Below are positions 9,982-18,164 of a DNA stretch of 64,000 bases, piece by piece. Every line of letters begins with the position of its first letter. The stretch's first letter is position 1. Made by a program: the position numbers and the translations under genes. This DNA is from Pseudomonadota bacterium (GTDB taxonomy: Bacteria > Pseudomonadota > Alphaproteobacteria > Rhodospirillales > Magnetospirillaceae), in NCBI GenBank assembly GCA_021793155.1, contig JAJYTF010000002.1, positions 126,392 through 190,391 of the forward strand, in the 5' to 3' direction. The notes below the pieces were generated by a model. That model made no database searches. It was given only the letters and a program-made list of their open reading frames with translations, and was not told where the DNA came from.

Positions 9982-10267
9982 AGAGGCTGTCGCTGGCGGC
10001 AGCCGCTCTCAGCGACGGCTTCAAGGCTTCCCGGTCGACCACATCGACGGGGCCGTCGAACAGTCCGGCGACGAAGTCCTTCAGCCCGACATAGGAATAC
10101 ACGTCCCTCACCGCGTCTGGGTCGATTTCGACGAGCACGTCGATGTCACTGTCCGGACGCTCATCGCCACGAGCGACCGAACCGAATAAAGCCGCATGCA
10201 GCACGCCGCGGGCGCGCAGAGCCGTTTCGTGGCGGCGTAGGGTTGCGATGGCATCTTGGCGGTTCAT
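9971..10267 (-). CDS. mntA: MNT-type nucleotidyltransferase antitoxin
   Basis: A 98-residue minimal nucleotidyltransferase. The GSX10DXD active-site signature is intact (GSVARGDERPDSDID), with the third acidic residue region DGPVDVVD following. In known HEPN/MNT pairs this protein AMPylates and silences the HepT toxin. I use the ATG at 10267 (MNRQDAIATLRRHE); longer in-frame starts add residues unlike the family. The antitoxin is upstream and the toxin downstream, overlapping by 11 bases. Confidence 0.85.
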   Translation of the reverse strand: MNRQDAIATLRRHETALRARGVLHAALFGSVARGDERPDSDIDVLVEIDPDAVRDVYSYVGLKDFVAGLFDGPVDVVDREALKPSLRAAAASDSLYAF

Positions 10268-10293
10268 GGCAGCAAGTATATCAGTTGCTCGGA

Positions 10294-10533
10294 TCATCCG
10301 ACAATGCGCACCAACAGGCTGATGTGGCCGAGTTCGGCCAGATAAATGCACACACCCAATGCACTCAGTGTAACAATAAATATTACAGACATATTGGTGG
10401 ATGCGGGTGTTCTTGCGTAGTTATGAAAGACATGATCACCCAATTTGTAACCAAGAACAAAAAGCGCGCACGCCACGAACGCATGGAGAATTATGTAGGA
10501 TTTTTTCTGATATACATTAACAAGCGCATCCAT
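10294..10533 (-). CDS. small hypothetical membrane protein
   Basis: A 79-residue frame with two likely membrane helices (YIILHAFVACALFVLGYKLG and MSVIFIVTLSALGVCIYLAEL) joined by a short polar loop. It lies in visibly AT-richer DNA than its surroundings, which fits recent acquisition with the neighbouring toxin-antitoxin genes. I recognise no family. The ~260 bases upstream, to 10796, hold no gene I can support. Confidence 0.5.
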   Translation of the reverse strand: MDALVNVYQKKSYIILHAFVACALFVLGYKLGDHVFHNYARTPASTNMSVIFIVTLSALGVCIYLAELGHISLLVRIVG

Positions 10534-10796
10534 TGGCTATCTCTATTCGCATTGAAGAAATAATCCTGCGGTAGAATACCACCTTTGCTATGCAGACTCC
10601 TAGTGCCGATCAGAGGCAGTTGGTGTTACGCGCAGAGCTTCCGCTTATGGCCCGTTAGGGCCAGCGGCATCGTGATCCACGGGGTCCGCTATCTGTAGGG
10701 GCTGCAATAGGGGCCTGCAATCGAAACGGGCCCTCCCGGCAATCTACCGCGCTGTGGACCATGGTTATCTGTGACTTCCATTCGATCTCGATAGTG

Positions 10797-11087
10797 TCAC
10801 GCGGCCGGCTTGATATGGGCCGAGAGCGTCACTCCGAGCGCTCGCATCACCCCTAGCAGCGTCGTCAGGCGTGGGTCGCCGTCCTCGCTGAGCGATTTGT
10901 AGAGCGCCTCTCGCGTCACGCCGGCTTCACGGGCAACCTCCGTCATGCCGCGTGCACGGGCGATAACGCCAAGCGCCTGCGCGACATAGGCGGCGCTGCC
11001 GCTGGCTAGAGCATCGCTGAGAAGTTCCGCCTGCGCCTCGGGTGTGGTCAGATAACGTCCGGCGTCGAACGGCTCTGTCTTGACCAT
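10797..11087 (-). CDS. HigA-like helix-turn-helix antitoxin
   Basis: A 96-residue DNA-binding protein of the 'addiction module antidote' type. The N-terminus FDAGRYLTTPEAQAELLSDAL is typical, followed by a helix-turn-helix (MTEVAREAGVTREALYKSLS) and the C-terminal LLGVMRALGVTLSA. It would neutralise the toxin encoded 1 base upstream and probably represses the operon. The start at 11087 follows the toxin stop directly, so translation is coupled. Confidence 0.87.
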   Translation of the reverse strand: MVKTEPFDAGRYLTTPEAQAELLSDALASGSAAYVAQALGVIARARGMTEVAREAGVTREALYKSLSEDGDPRLTTLLGVMRALGVTLSAHIKPAA

Positions 11088-11088
11088 C

Positions 11089-11382
11089 TCAATCCTCCAA
11101 CTCCGCAGCCAGGGCTTTGGCACGCCTGATGTCCCGGCCCTGGGAACCCTTATCGCCACCACACAGGAGCACGATCACGACCAAACCGCGCTGCACGAAA
11201 TAGACCCGGTATCCCGGACCGTGATCGACGCGAAGTTCGCCGATACCATCGAAGAATTTTGTGTCGCCGAACAGGCCCGCCTGCAAGCGCACGATTCGCT
11301 GGGCAATCCGCTCTTGGGCGCGGCGATCCTTCAGACCGTCAAACCAGTCCCGGAACACGGTCGTTTGGCGCACGTCGATCAT
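11089..11382 (-). CDS. HigB/RelE-superfamily toxin
   Basis: A 97-residue toxin of the phage Gp49-like/HigB type, expected to be a ribosome-dependent mRNA interferase. Visible family features are FRDWFDGLKD near residue 10, RIVRLQAGLFGD, GIGELRVDHGPGYRVYFV and the C-terminal LLCGGDKGSQGRDIRRA. The frame is open far upstream, but that part belongs to a transposase remnant, so the ATG at 11382 is the family-consistent start. A 9-bp palindrome overlaps this ATG. Confidence 0.87.
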   Translation of the reverse strand: MIDVRQTTVFRDWFDGLKDRRAQERIAQRIVRLQAGLFGDTKFFDGIGELRVDHGPGYRVYFVQRGLVVIVLLCGGDKGSQGRDIRRAKALAAELED

Positions 11383-11404
11383 CTGTAATTTATAGATTAC
11401 AGAT
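11381..11404. promoter_or_regulatory. operator-like palindrome at the toxin-antitoxin start
   Basis: Perfect arms ATCTGTAAT and ATTACAGAT separated by 6 bases (TTATAG). The left arm overlaps the toxin ATG. Read on the minus strand, the centre gives a TATAAAT sequence that could be a -10 element about 8 bases before the ATG, which would leave almost no leader. It is a natural binding site for the HTH antitoxin. Confidence 0.65.
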
Positions 11405-11639
11405 GTGCAGACGTCATCAAAAAAAACGACGGGTGTTTTGAACCATGGAGTGCCTGGCCGATCCCACGGTTCGGGCAAAATTACGCCGAATGATTGTGCT
11501 GTCTGCATCGCTGCGATGGTCGGGTTATGGCCCAACTTCCCCGTTCGGGGAACGTCGGCTTTCGAGACGCCGGGGGTTTGGTCGATTAACCGAGCAGGGA
11601 GCTCAAATAGTGACCGACGTTGTGCCGCAAAGGGACTAG

Positions 11640-11990
11640 CCTCCGATGCCGCCTGACACGGTCCTCGTGGTCGGACCGACAACAGCCGATGCAGCAGCGT
11701 CAGATGGCCGGTCGCGCAGTGCGGACAACGGCGCGGCGATGGTGCCAGCGGATCGGCGGAAGGCACGGCCGATTCGGTGATCACGGGCTCTGCCGGCGGT
11801 GTGGCCGGTTGCTCCAGGAGGAGAACGTTCCTCAGATTGCGCCCCCGCTCGCGGCGGCTGGCGTGCCACAGGCCGCAATAGCGCACCTTGTGGAAGCCGG
11901 CCGGAAGGACATGCTGAAGAAACCGGCGCATGAACTCCTGGCCGGACACCGTCTCCTTGCGATGGCGGCCTTACGCAACCACGTCATCGT
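11640..11990 (-). pseudogene. IS91-family transposase remnant (C-terminal part)
   Basis: The minus strand encodes a fragment resembling the C-terminus of IS91/IS801-type Y2 transposases: VSGQEFMRRFLQHVLPAGFHK, then KVRYCGLWHASRR and a zinc-finger-like CPHCATG. An in-frame stop precedes it and the catalytic N-terminal region is absent. The same frame runs on into the toxin gene, so the element has decayed. The rest of the 11383-12096 interval holds no gene I can support. The remnant marks this stretch as mobile DNA. Confidence 0.7.
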
Positions 11991-12096
11991 CTGCTCCTTG
12001 GTCATCGACGACGGGACCATCCCGTCTCAACGCAGACGATATCTCCCCCAGGGTTCTCAGGCGATTCCCCTACTCCCTACGGCGCAGCCGTTCCGT

Positions 12097-12486
12097 TCAA
12101 CACCGTGGTTCCGCGCCGGCCGCCGCCTGGGCGATCGCCTTGCGCAGGTTGTCCAGGCCAAATGGCTTCGACAAGCAGGCCTGGACCGTCCCATCCCTGA
12201 GGGCCTGGTCGAGCACAGCGCCACGAATATAGCCGGTCATCAGAAGCCGCAGCGCTTCCGACAGCTTCTTTGCCTCGCGCAGGAATTCGCTTCCTTCCAT
12301 CTGGGGCATGCGCTGGTCGCTGAGGATCACCTCGACGCCAGGATTTTCGGCCAGCAGAGTCAGCGTTTCCCTCCCCGATTTGGCCGTAACCACGAAATAT
12401 TCGCTTTCTAATACATCCGACAGCCCCCTCAAAATGAGCGGCTCATCATCAACGATGAGCATTGTTGGTTTTGACGTCTGCAACAT
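12097..12486 (-). CDS. single-domain response regulator
   Basis: A 129-residue CheY-like receiver. The acidic pocket is DDE near residues 13-15, the phospho-acceptor is D57 in VILSDQRMP, the Thr of LLMTGY and the Lys of LSKPF complete the active site. There is no output domain. It is transcribed divergently from the stressosome genes with about 230 bases between, so it probably belongs to the same pathway, perhaps as partner of the kinase at 15035. Confidence 0.88.
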   Translation of the reverse strand: MLQTSKPTMLIVDDEPLILRGLSDVLESEYFVVTAKSGRETLTLLAENPGVEVILSDQRMPQMEGSEFLREAKKLSEALRLLMTGYIRGAVLDQALRDGTVQACLSKPFGLDNLRKAIAQAAAGAEPRC

Positions 12487-12716
12487 TAATTGCTCCAGAG
12501 GCGAACTCCTCTCGAAATAAGCAGCCCGCGTCTATAATCATGCCTTTACCAGGCTCAAAATGGGCAGTCATTACACTTCTGCAAGATGGTCATTTGGGTT
12601 TGCACAACCCAAGTCTGCCTTGGCTGGCCGGGCCAAGGAAACGAAAGGACCGGACGCGGCCGAGATCGCCCGAAATTGCGCACCTCCGGAGAGGATCGAT
12701 TACGGAGAAATGCAGA

Positions 12717-13658
12717 ATGGCCGCGGCAACCGATGCCCCTGGATTGCTACATCAGCTTGACGAACAGGATATCGATCGACGGAAGAGGTTTGTCGGCTTC
12801 GCGCCTGAGGACATTCAGCGCATTGTCAAGATCCGGCCGGTGATTGAACCGAAGGCGGAGGAATTGGCCGACGCCTTCTTCGAGTTCATGCGCTCGGTGG
12901 ACGACAGCGCCCAACTGTTTCGCAAACCCAATCTGCTGGCAGAAGGCAAGCGCCTCAAGCAGGCTCATATCCTCTCGATGGTCCAGGGGCAATACGGGGT
13001 GCCCTACGCCCAGGAACGGCTGGAGCTCGGCCTTCTCTACAGCCGGGGCGGCCTTGACGTGCGGGCGTTTCTTGGGGCTTACAACGAACTTTTGCGCCTT
13101 ATCGGCATCCTGATCATGCATCAGGCTGGAGCCGCCCAGGACGATGCCTTCCACAATTTCACATCGTTGAAGAAACTGGCGTTCTTCGACCTTGGCCTGA
13201 TCATCGACGTGTTGATTGCCGAACGGGAGCGCGTGATCAGCGCACAGCAGGACGCCATCCGCGCGTTGTCCACCCCGGTCCTCCAGGTGCGCGACCGGAT
13301 GTTGGTCCTGCCCATCATCGGCATCATCGACACACAGCGCGCCAAGCAATTGACGGAGAGCCTGCTGCTGGCGATTCGGGCCAACCGGGCCAAGGTGGCG
13401 GTGATGGACATCACCGGCGTCGCCGCTGTCGATTCCAAAGTGGCCAACCACTTGATCCAGACAGTGGCCGCAGCGCGGCTGATGGGCGCGCGCGTCATCG
13501 TCACCGGCCTGTCGGCGGATGTGGCGCAAGCCCTGGTCGCCCTTGGCGTCGATCTCAGCGCGATCAACACCGCCGGCGACCTTCAGGGCGGGCTCGAAGA
13601 GGCGGAACAGATTTTGGGCTACCGCGTCGTGCGTGACCACGATGCCGCGCCCGCCTGA
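12717..13658 (+). CDS. rsbR: RsbR-like stressosome sensor (globin fold + STAS)
   Basis: A 313-residue protein. Residues ~20-165 resemble a globin-coupled-sensor domain (FAPEDIQRIVKIRPVIEPKA; LGAYNELLRLIGILI), residues ~195-305 are a STAS domain (DITGVAAVDSKVANHLIQTV). RsbR proteins build the stressosome scaffold with RsbS and present sensor domains outward. Probable phosphosites by comparison with Bacillus RsbRA are T186 in the linker (STPVL) and S240 (Ser where Thr is usual). The position of the proximal haem histidine appears to be Tyr (Y108 in GLLYSRGGL), so haem binding is doubtful. The start at 12717 has GGAG upstream; rsbS follows after 12 bases. Confidence 0.88.
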   Translation: MAAATDAPGLLHQLDEQDIDRRKRFVGFAPEDIQRIVKIRPVIEPKAEELADAFFEFMRSVDDSAQLFRKPNLLAEGKRLKQAHILSMVQGQYGVPYAQERLELGLLYSRGGLDVRAFLGAYNELLRLIGILIMHQAGAAQDDAFHNFTSLKKLAFFDLGLIIDVLIAERERVISAQQDAIRALSTPVLQVRDRMLVLPIIGIIDTQRAKQLTESLLLAIRANRAKVAVMDITGVAAVDSKVANHLIQTVAAARLMGARVIVTGLSADVAQALVALGVDLSAINTAGDLQGGLEEAEQILGYRVVRDHDAAPA

Positions 13659-13670
13659 CGGTGCGCGATC

Positions 13671-14042
13671 ATGCCGGTACCAATCCTGAAACAAGGTTCG
13701 ATTCTCATCGCCTGCATCCAGCCGGGACTGAGCGACCACCAGTTGTTGCTGCTGAAGGACAAGCTGTCGGGCGAAGTCGAGCGGTCCCGTGCCGAAGGCG
13801 TGGTCATCGACGTCTCCGCCATCGACGTCATGGATTCGTTTGCCACCCGCACGCTGCGCTCAATCAGCCAGACGACGCGATTGCGCGGCGCCCGGACCGT
13901 CGTCGTCGGCATTCAGCCCGACGTGGCTTTCGCCATGATCCAGCTGGGTCTGACCATGGAGGATGTGTCGACCGCGTTGGACCTGGAGGAGGCCGTTGCC
14001 ATGCTTACGGCCGGGCGGGTGACGAGGCGCGGCCGTGACTGA
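13671..14042 (+). CDS. rsbS: RsbS-like stressosome STAS scaffold
   Basis: A 123-residue single-STAS protein. VIDVSAIDVMDSFATRTL carries the conserved phosphorylatable serine (S56, matching S59 of Bacillus RsbS). RsbS forms the stressosome core with RsbR and holds RsbT until RsbT phosphorylates it. It overlaps rsbT by 8 bases, which supports coupled, stoichiometric expression. Confidence 0.92.
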   Translation: MPVPILKQGSILIACIQPGLSDHQLLLLKDKLSGEVERSRAEGVVIDVSAIDVMDSFATRTLRSISQTTRLRGARTVVVGIQPDVAFAMIQLGLTMEDVSTALDLEEAVAMLTAGRVTRRGRD

Positions 14043-14439
14043 GGAAGACATCCACGTCGCCATCGATCGGGACGTGGACGTCGTCTCTGCCCGCGAAAAG
14101 GGGCGCGAATTGGCTTCCCGCCAGGGGTTTTCAGGGACCGACCTGACGCTGATCGCCACCGCCATTTCCGAGGTGGCGCGCAACATCGTCGTCTATGCGG
14201 GACATGGCGAGTTGGTCATCGGCCCGGCGCGCAAAGGCAACCGCTGCGGCATCACGATCCTTGCCCGTGACCAGGGCCCGGGAATTCCCGATATCGACAA
14301 GGCAATGCAGGATGGATTTTCGACCGGCAAGAGCCTCGGCCTCGGGCTGCCCGGCGCACGCCGCATGATGGACGAGTTCGAGATCGAATCTGCGGTCGGC
14401 GCGGGTACTACCATAACCATGCGCAAGTGGGTGCGATGA
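14035..14439 (+). CDS. rsbT: RsbT-like serine/threonine switch kinase
   Basis: A 134-residue GHKL-type kinase. The N box is ATAISEVARNIVVYAG, the G1 box DQGPGIPD and the G2 box GLGLPGARRMMDEF, all intact. RsbT phosphorylates RsbR and RsbS, leaves the complex, and activates a partner bearing an RsbU-type N-terminal domain. The start is GTG at 14035, overlapping rsbS. The next two genes overlap in turn by 4 bases each. Confidence 0.93.
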   Translation: MTEEDIHVAIDRDVDVVSAREKGRELASRQGFSGTDLTLIATAISEVARNIVVYAGHGELVIGPARKGNRCGITILARDQGPGIPDIDKAMQDGFSTGKSLGLGLPGARRMMDEFEIESAVGAGTTITMRKWVR

Positions 14440-15038
14440 TCATCGAGTGGGCAGTCAGCGAAAGGGCTTTCGCCGGAGCTGCCCGTTCCGGCGACCAGTA
14501 TCTCGTAGAGCCGCTCCCGGGAGGCGTCCTGGTGGCCGTGGTGGATGGCCTGGGCCACGGTCCCGAGGCCTTCGTGGCCGCCCGCCGGGCGACAGAGGTT
14601 GCCGGGCAATGGGCCGACGAGCCGGTCGACGATATCCTGCGCCATTGTCATGAAGCCCTGAAGGGAACGCGCGGCGCCGTGATGAGCCTGGCCGCCTTGC
14701 GGGCGGACGAGGACCGGATGGCCTGGCTTGGGGTCGGCAATGTGGAAGGGGCGCTGTTTCGCTCGGCGCCGTCTGACGACCGGCCGGAAAGGGAGGCACT
14801 GCTGGCCCGGCCGGGTGTCGTCGGCTATCGCATACCGTCGTTGCGTGTCGCCGTCCTGCCCATCGCGCCGGGCGACACCATGCTCTTCGCCACCGACGGC
14901 ATCGCCAGCGCCTTCCTCGACGACCCGCCGCTCCACCTGTCCCCCCAGCAGCTGGCGGAGGATACCCTGGTCCGCTTCGGCAGGGCCACCGACGATGCGC
15001 TGGTCCTGGCGTTCCGCTATCGAGGGGCAACCCCGTGA
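14436..15038 (+). CDS. rsbX: RsbX-like PP2C-type phosphatase
   Basis: A 200-residue SpoIIE/PP2C-type phosphatase without sensor domain. Metal-binding aspartates lie in RSGDQYLV and AVVDGLGHG, and MLFATDGIASAF plus TDDALVLAF complete the fold. RsbX resets the stressosome by dephosphorylating RsbR and RsbS. I take the ATG at 14436, which overlaps the rsbT stop as ATGA; a GTG at 14427 is an alternative. Confidence 0.9.
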   Translation: MIIEWAVSERAFAGAARSGDQYLVEPLPGGVLVAVVDGLGHGPEAFVAARRATEVAGQWADEPVDDILRHCHEALKGTRGAVMSLAALRADEDRMAWLGVGNVEGALFRSAPSDDRPEREALLARPGVVGYRIPSLRVAVLPIAPGDTMLFATDGIASAFLDDPPLHLSPQQLAEDTLVRFGRATDDALVLAFRYRGATP

Positions 15039-16093
15039 ACGATACCGCTCTTCGACTGACGGAGCGCTATGCCGCGCTGCTGGATGCCCATCTGGAGCGC
15101 CCCGGTGAGATGATGCTCGAGGAAGCCTACGAACTGGGCCGCAGCGCAATCGCCGCCGATCTTGGCGTCCTCGACATGGTGATCATGCATCACAAGGCCC
15201 TCGGCCGCGCGGCCAACAAAGGTCAGCCGGCGGACGCCCCCAGCCGCTTCGATCGAGCCGGCCAGTTCTTCGGGGAAAGCCTGTCGGCCTTCGAGATGAT
15301 GTTGCGCGGCTATCGCGAAGCCAATTCACGCCTTCTGGCGATCAATGAGGAACTGAAGCGCACGCAAGCGCAACTGGTCCAATCGGCAAAGATGGCGTCG
15401 CTTGGGGAATTGGTGGCGGGCATCGCCCACGAAATAAATAATCCCCTCTACTTTGCAATGATCAACCAGGAAAGCCTGCAGACATTGCTGGACGAGGTCG
15501 CCGAGGGCACGGGCGATATGGCTCGGCGCGAGAATCTTGCCAAGGCGCGGAACCGGCTTGCCTCGATGCAGACCGGGCTGGACCGCATCAAGGATATCGT
15601 GGCCAATCTGCGCACGTTCTCGCGCCTCGATGAGGGCGAATGGGCCGAAGGAAACATCAATGAAGGGATCGATTCGGTGTTGATGCTCCTTGAGCACAAG
15701 TTCAAGGGAAGAATTTCGATCAACAAGGATTATTGCGCCGACGCCTGTCTGTATTGCGCACCGTCGATCGTCAACCAGGTGGTCATGAACCTGGTTTCCA
15801 ATGCCATCGATGCCATCGAAGGCGAGGGAACGATTTTCATCCATACTGCCAAAGACGGCAGGACGTTCCGCTTCTCGATCAGCGATACGGGCAGCGGCAT
15901 CGCTCCCGAGATCCTGGACCGCATCTTCGAGCCGTTTTTCACGACGAAGCCGGTGGGATCGGGAACAGGACTGGGCCTGGCGATTTCCTATGGGATCGTG
16001 CAGGCCCATCACGGGACCATCGATGTCGATAGCGCGCCCGGCATCGGCACCACATTCACGGTCCGACTGCCGATCGTCCCTGTCGGGCCTTAG
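15035..16093 (+). CDS. histidine kinase with RsbU-like N-terminus (stressosome output)
   Basis: A 352-residue cytosolic kinase with no membrane segment. Residues 1-95 are helical and resemble the RsbU N-terminal domain that binds RsbT ([32 protein letters not shown]). A short coiled coil leads to the H box ([16 protein letters not shown]132). The ATPase domain has [29 protein letters not shown] and GTGLGLAI. By family logic RsbT would switch on this kinase rather than an RsbU phosphatase. The start is GTG at 15035, overlapping rsbX by 4 bases. Confidence 0.88.
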   Translation: MNDTALRLTERYAALLDAHLERPGEMMLEEAYELGRSAIAADLGVLDMVIMHHKALGRAANKGQPADAPSRFDRAGQFFGESLSAFEMMLRGYREANSRLLAINEELKRTQAQLVQSAKMASLGELVAGIAHEINNPLYFAMINQESLQTLLDEVAEGTGDMARRENLAKARNRLASMQTGLDRIKDIVANLRTFSRLDEGEWAEGNINEGIDSVLMLLEHKFKGRISINKDYCADACLYCAPSIVNQVVMNLVSNAIDAIEGEGTIFIHTAKDGRTFRFSISDTGSGIAPEILDRIFEPFFTTKPVGSGTGLGLAISYGIVQAHHGTIDVDSAPGIGTTFTVRLPIVPVGP

Positions 16094-16103
16094 CCCTGGC
16101 CGG

Positions 16104-16532
16104 CTAAGGTTTCTCGACGATCCGAAGCTGCTTCCTGATCGCTTCGAGCAGCGCCTCCGGCGAATACGGTTTGTAGAGGACCGTTGCCGCAGCCACGGCC
16201 GCCTCTTCGGCAACGGCTGGCTGGGTGTCACCGGTGACGATGATGGCCGGCACGCGGTTGTCGATGCGCCGACGCACCAGGGCGATGGTCTCGATTCCCG
16301 AGACGCCACCCGCCAGGCGGTAATCGGTGAGGATAATATCCGGGCGGGTTTGCGCAGACAGGCGCATCGCCTCCGCCCCGCTGGACGCGCAGGCCACCGC
16401 GAAACCGGCGCCCTCGAGCACGCAGGACAGGCCCAAGGCCTGCAGGTCATCGTCTTCCACGACCAGGACGGTACCGAGGGCGCTGCCGCTTCCCCCGCCG
16501 TCCGAGGCATGTTCCCTCAACGGATCAAGCAT
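16104..16532 (-). CDS. single-domain response regulator
   Basis: A 142-residue receiver with the acidic pair EDDD near residue 26, phospho-acceptor D70 in IILTDYRLAGG, T of IVTGDTQ and K of LYKPYSPEALLE. No output domain. It is convergent with the kinase gene, 10 bases away. With the receiver at 12097 it brackets the stressosome operon, so one or both are likely targets of the kinase. Confidence 0.87.
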   Translation of the reverse strand: MLDPLREHASDGGGSGSALGTVLVVEDDDLQALGLSCVLEGAGFAVACASSGAEAMRLSAQTRPDIILTDYRLAGGVSGIETIALVRRRIDNRVPAIIVTGDTQPAVAEEAAVAAATVLYKPYSPEALLEAIRKQLRIVEKP

Positions 16533-16828
16533 GATGTCGTCCGGCCCCGGCCTCGTTTCGCACCACCAGTGGCATTGCCGGCCACCCCATGCCGATCCCC
16601 ATCTTCGGGTTCAGCGGCGGCATTACCTCCTGGGTTCCAAACTTCCGTGCCACGATAGGAAACAGCATCCACCTCGGCAAACGCAAAGGCGAGATTTTGC
16701 GGCATCTTTGAGACATTGACGGGGGACTCCTCTCCGCCGACGCGAGCCGCGACCGTCTGGCGTCGATCCGCCAATGGAGTCATGCTGCTTGCGGGGAGGA
16801 GGGGCATCAGTTCGAGGGGGCTCGGCGC
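16533..16828. other. intergenic region
   Basis: Nearly 300 bases upstream of both the receiver gene and the divergent MgtC-family gene, so it should hold both promoters. A 63-codon frame on the minus strand (16525-16716) overlaps the receiver start by 8 bases, but its composition is not persuasive and no family is evident. Confidence 0.4.
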
Positions 16829-18097
16829 GTGGATGAATTCGATCTGTACAAACGGCTGGGTCTGGCTTTGGCCATCGGAATGCTGCTCGGCGTCGAACGC
16901 GGCTGGCAACTGCGCCAAGCACCCGAGGGAACGCGCATTGCGGGTATCCGCAGCTTCTCGTTGATGGGTCTGCTGGGCGGGTTGTGGGGTCTGCTGGCCG
17001 AGGATGGCGGTGCGGTGACGCTGGCCGTGGGCTTTGCCGCCTTCGCCGCCCTGATCATCGGCGCTCATCTGATGCATCTGCGGGTCGTCCCGGCCGACCA
17101 GGGGATCACCACCGAAATCGCCGAACTCGTCACCTTCTGCCTGGGGGCGGCGGCAGCCCGCGGCTATCTCGCGGCGGCGGCAGCCGGCGGCGTAGTCACC
17201 CTGGCCTTGTTGTCGCTGAAAGAGTCGCTGCACGAATTCGTCGAGCGCATCCGTTTCGTCGAACTGAAGGCCGCGGTCAATCTTCTGCTCATTTCGGTGG
17301 TGATGCTGCCTGTCTTGCCGAACCGGGGTTTTGGCCCGGGACAGACGCTGAACCCGTACAAGCTGTGGTGGATCGTCGTAATGATCGCCGCCATCAGCTT
17401 CGTCGGCTATGTCGCCATCCGGGCGGCGGGGCCGCGCATCGGCACCCTGTTGACCGGCTTCTTCGGCGGCCTGGCGTCGTCGACCGCCCTCACCGCGTCG
17501 TTTTCCCGGCTGGGCCGCACCAGCCCCGAACTTCAGAACCTGCTGGCGGCGGGAGTGGTGGTGGCCGGCGCCACCATGTTCCTGCGCATCCTGCTGATCG
17601 TCGGGATTCTCAATGCCAAGCTGCTGCCGGCCCTGGCCGCCCCCATGGGCGCCATGGCCCTGGCCTGCGCGGCCGGCGCGATTGCCCTGTGGCTGGACCG
17701 CCGCAGCGCCGGCGCCGCCACCGCGCCGCCGCTGACCAATCCATTCGAATTGACTACGGCGTTGAAGTTCGGCCTGTTCCTGGGCGTGATCATGGTGCTG
17801 TCTGGCCTGCTTCAGCAGTGGTATGGAAACCGCGGCATCTATGGCCTGGCCGCGGTCGCCGGACTGGCCGACGTCGACGCCATTTCGGTGTCCATGGCCA
17901 GACTGGCCGGCCGAGGCACCACCACCCTTGCGGCGGCAGCCAACGCCGTGGCCATCGCCGCTTTCGTCAATACTACGGTCAAGGCCGGCATCGTGGCTTT
18001 CGCCTGCGGCGGCACGATGGCATGGCGCGTCGCGGCGGTCTTCGCCTTGGCGGTGCTGGCGGGCTTGTCGTCCTTGTGGATCGGATATCCTGGGTAA
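16829..18097 (+). CDS. MgtC/SapB N-terminal plus DUF4010 membrane protein
   Basis: A 422-residue polytopic membrane protein. The first ~130 residues match the MgtC/SapB domain (LALAIGMLLGVERGWQLR, GIRSFSLMGLLGGLWG), and the remainder is the DUF4010 domain (GTLLTGFFGGLASSTALTAS; GLADVDAISVSMARLA). About 11-12 hydrophobic segments are visible. MgtC relatives modulate magnesium or ATP homeostasis, but the fused type has no established function. The start is GTG at 16829. It appears monocistronic. Confidence 0.88.
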   Translation: MDEFDLYKRLGLALAIGMLLGVERGWQLRQAPEGTRIAGIRSFSLMGLLGGLWGLLAEDGGAVTLAVGFAAFAALIIGAHLMHLRVVPADQGITTEIAELVTFCLGAAAARGYLAAAAAGGVVTLALLSLKESLHEFVERIRFVELKAAVNLLLISVVMLPVLPNRGFGPGQTLNPYKLWWIVVMIAAISFVGYVAIRAAGPRIGTLLTGFFGGLASSTALTASFSRLGRTSPELQNLLAAGVVVAGATMFLRILLIVGILNAKLLPALAAPMGAMALACAAGAIALWLDRRSAGAATAPPLTNPFELTTALKFGLFLGVIMVLSGLLQQWYGNRGIYGLAAVAGLADVDAISVSMARLAGRGTTTLAAAANAVAIAAFVNTTVKAGIVAFACGGTMAWRVAAVFALAVLAGLSSLWIGYPG

Positions 18098-18164
18098 TCT
18101 GCTGCCTGAAACCCGTCCGCGCCGATCGCCGCAACCCGCATTTCCCGAGTCGGGCCGCCTATCC

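Noticed and set aside
16525-16716. 63-codon minus-strand frame overlapping the receiver gene start
   Set aside because: It overlaps the receiver start by 8 bases, as coupled genes do, but composition and lack of a ribosome-binding site do not support it.
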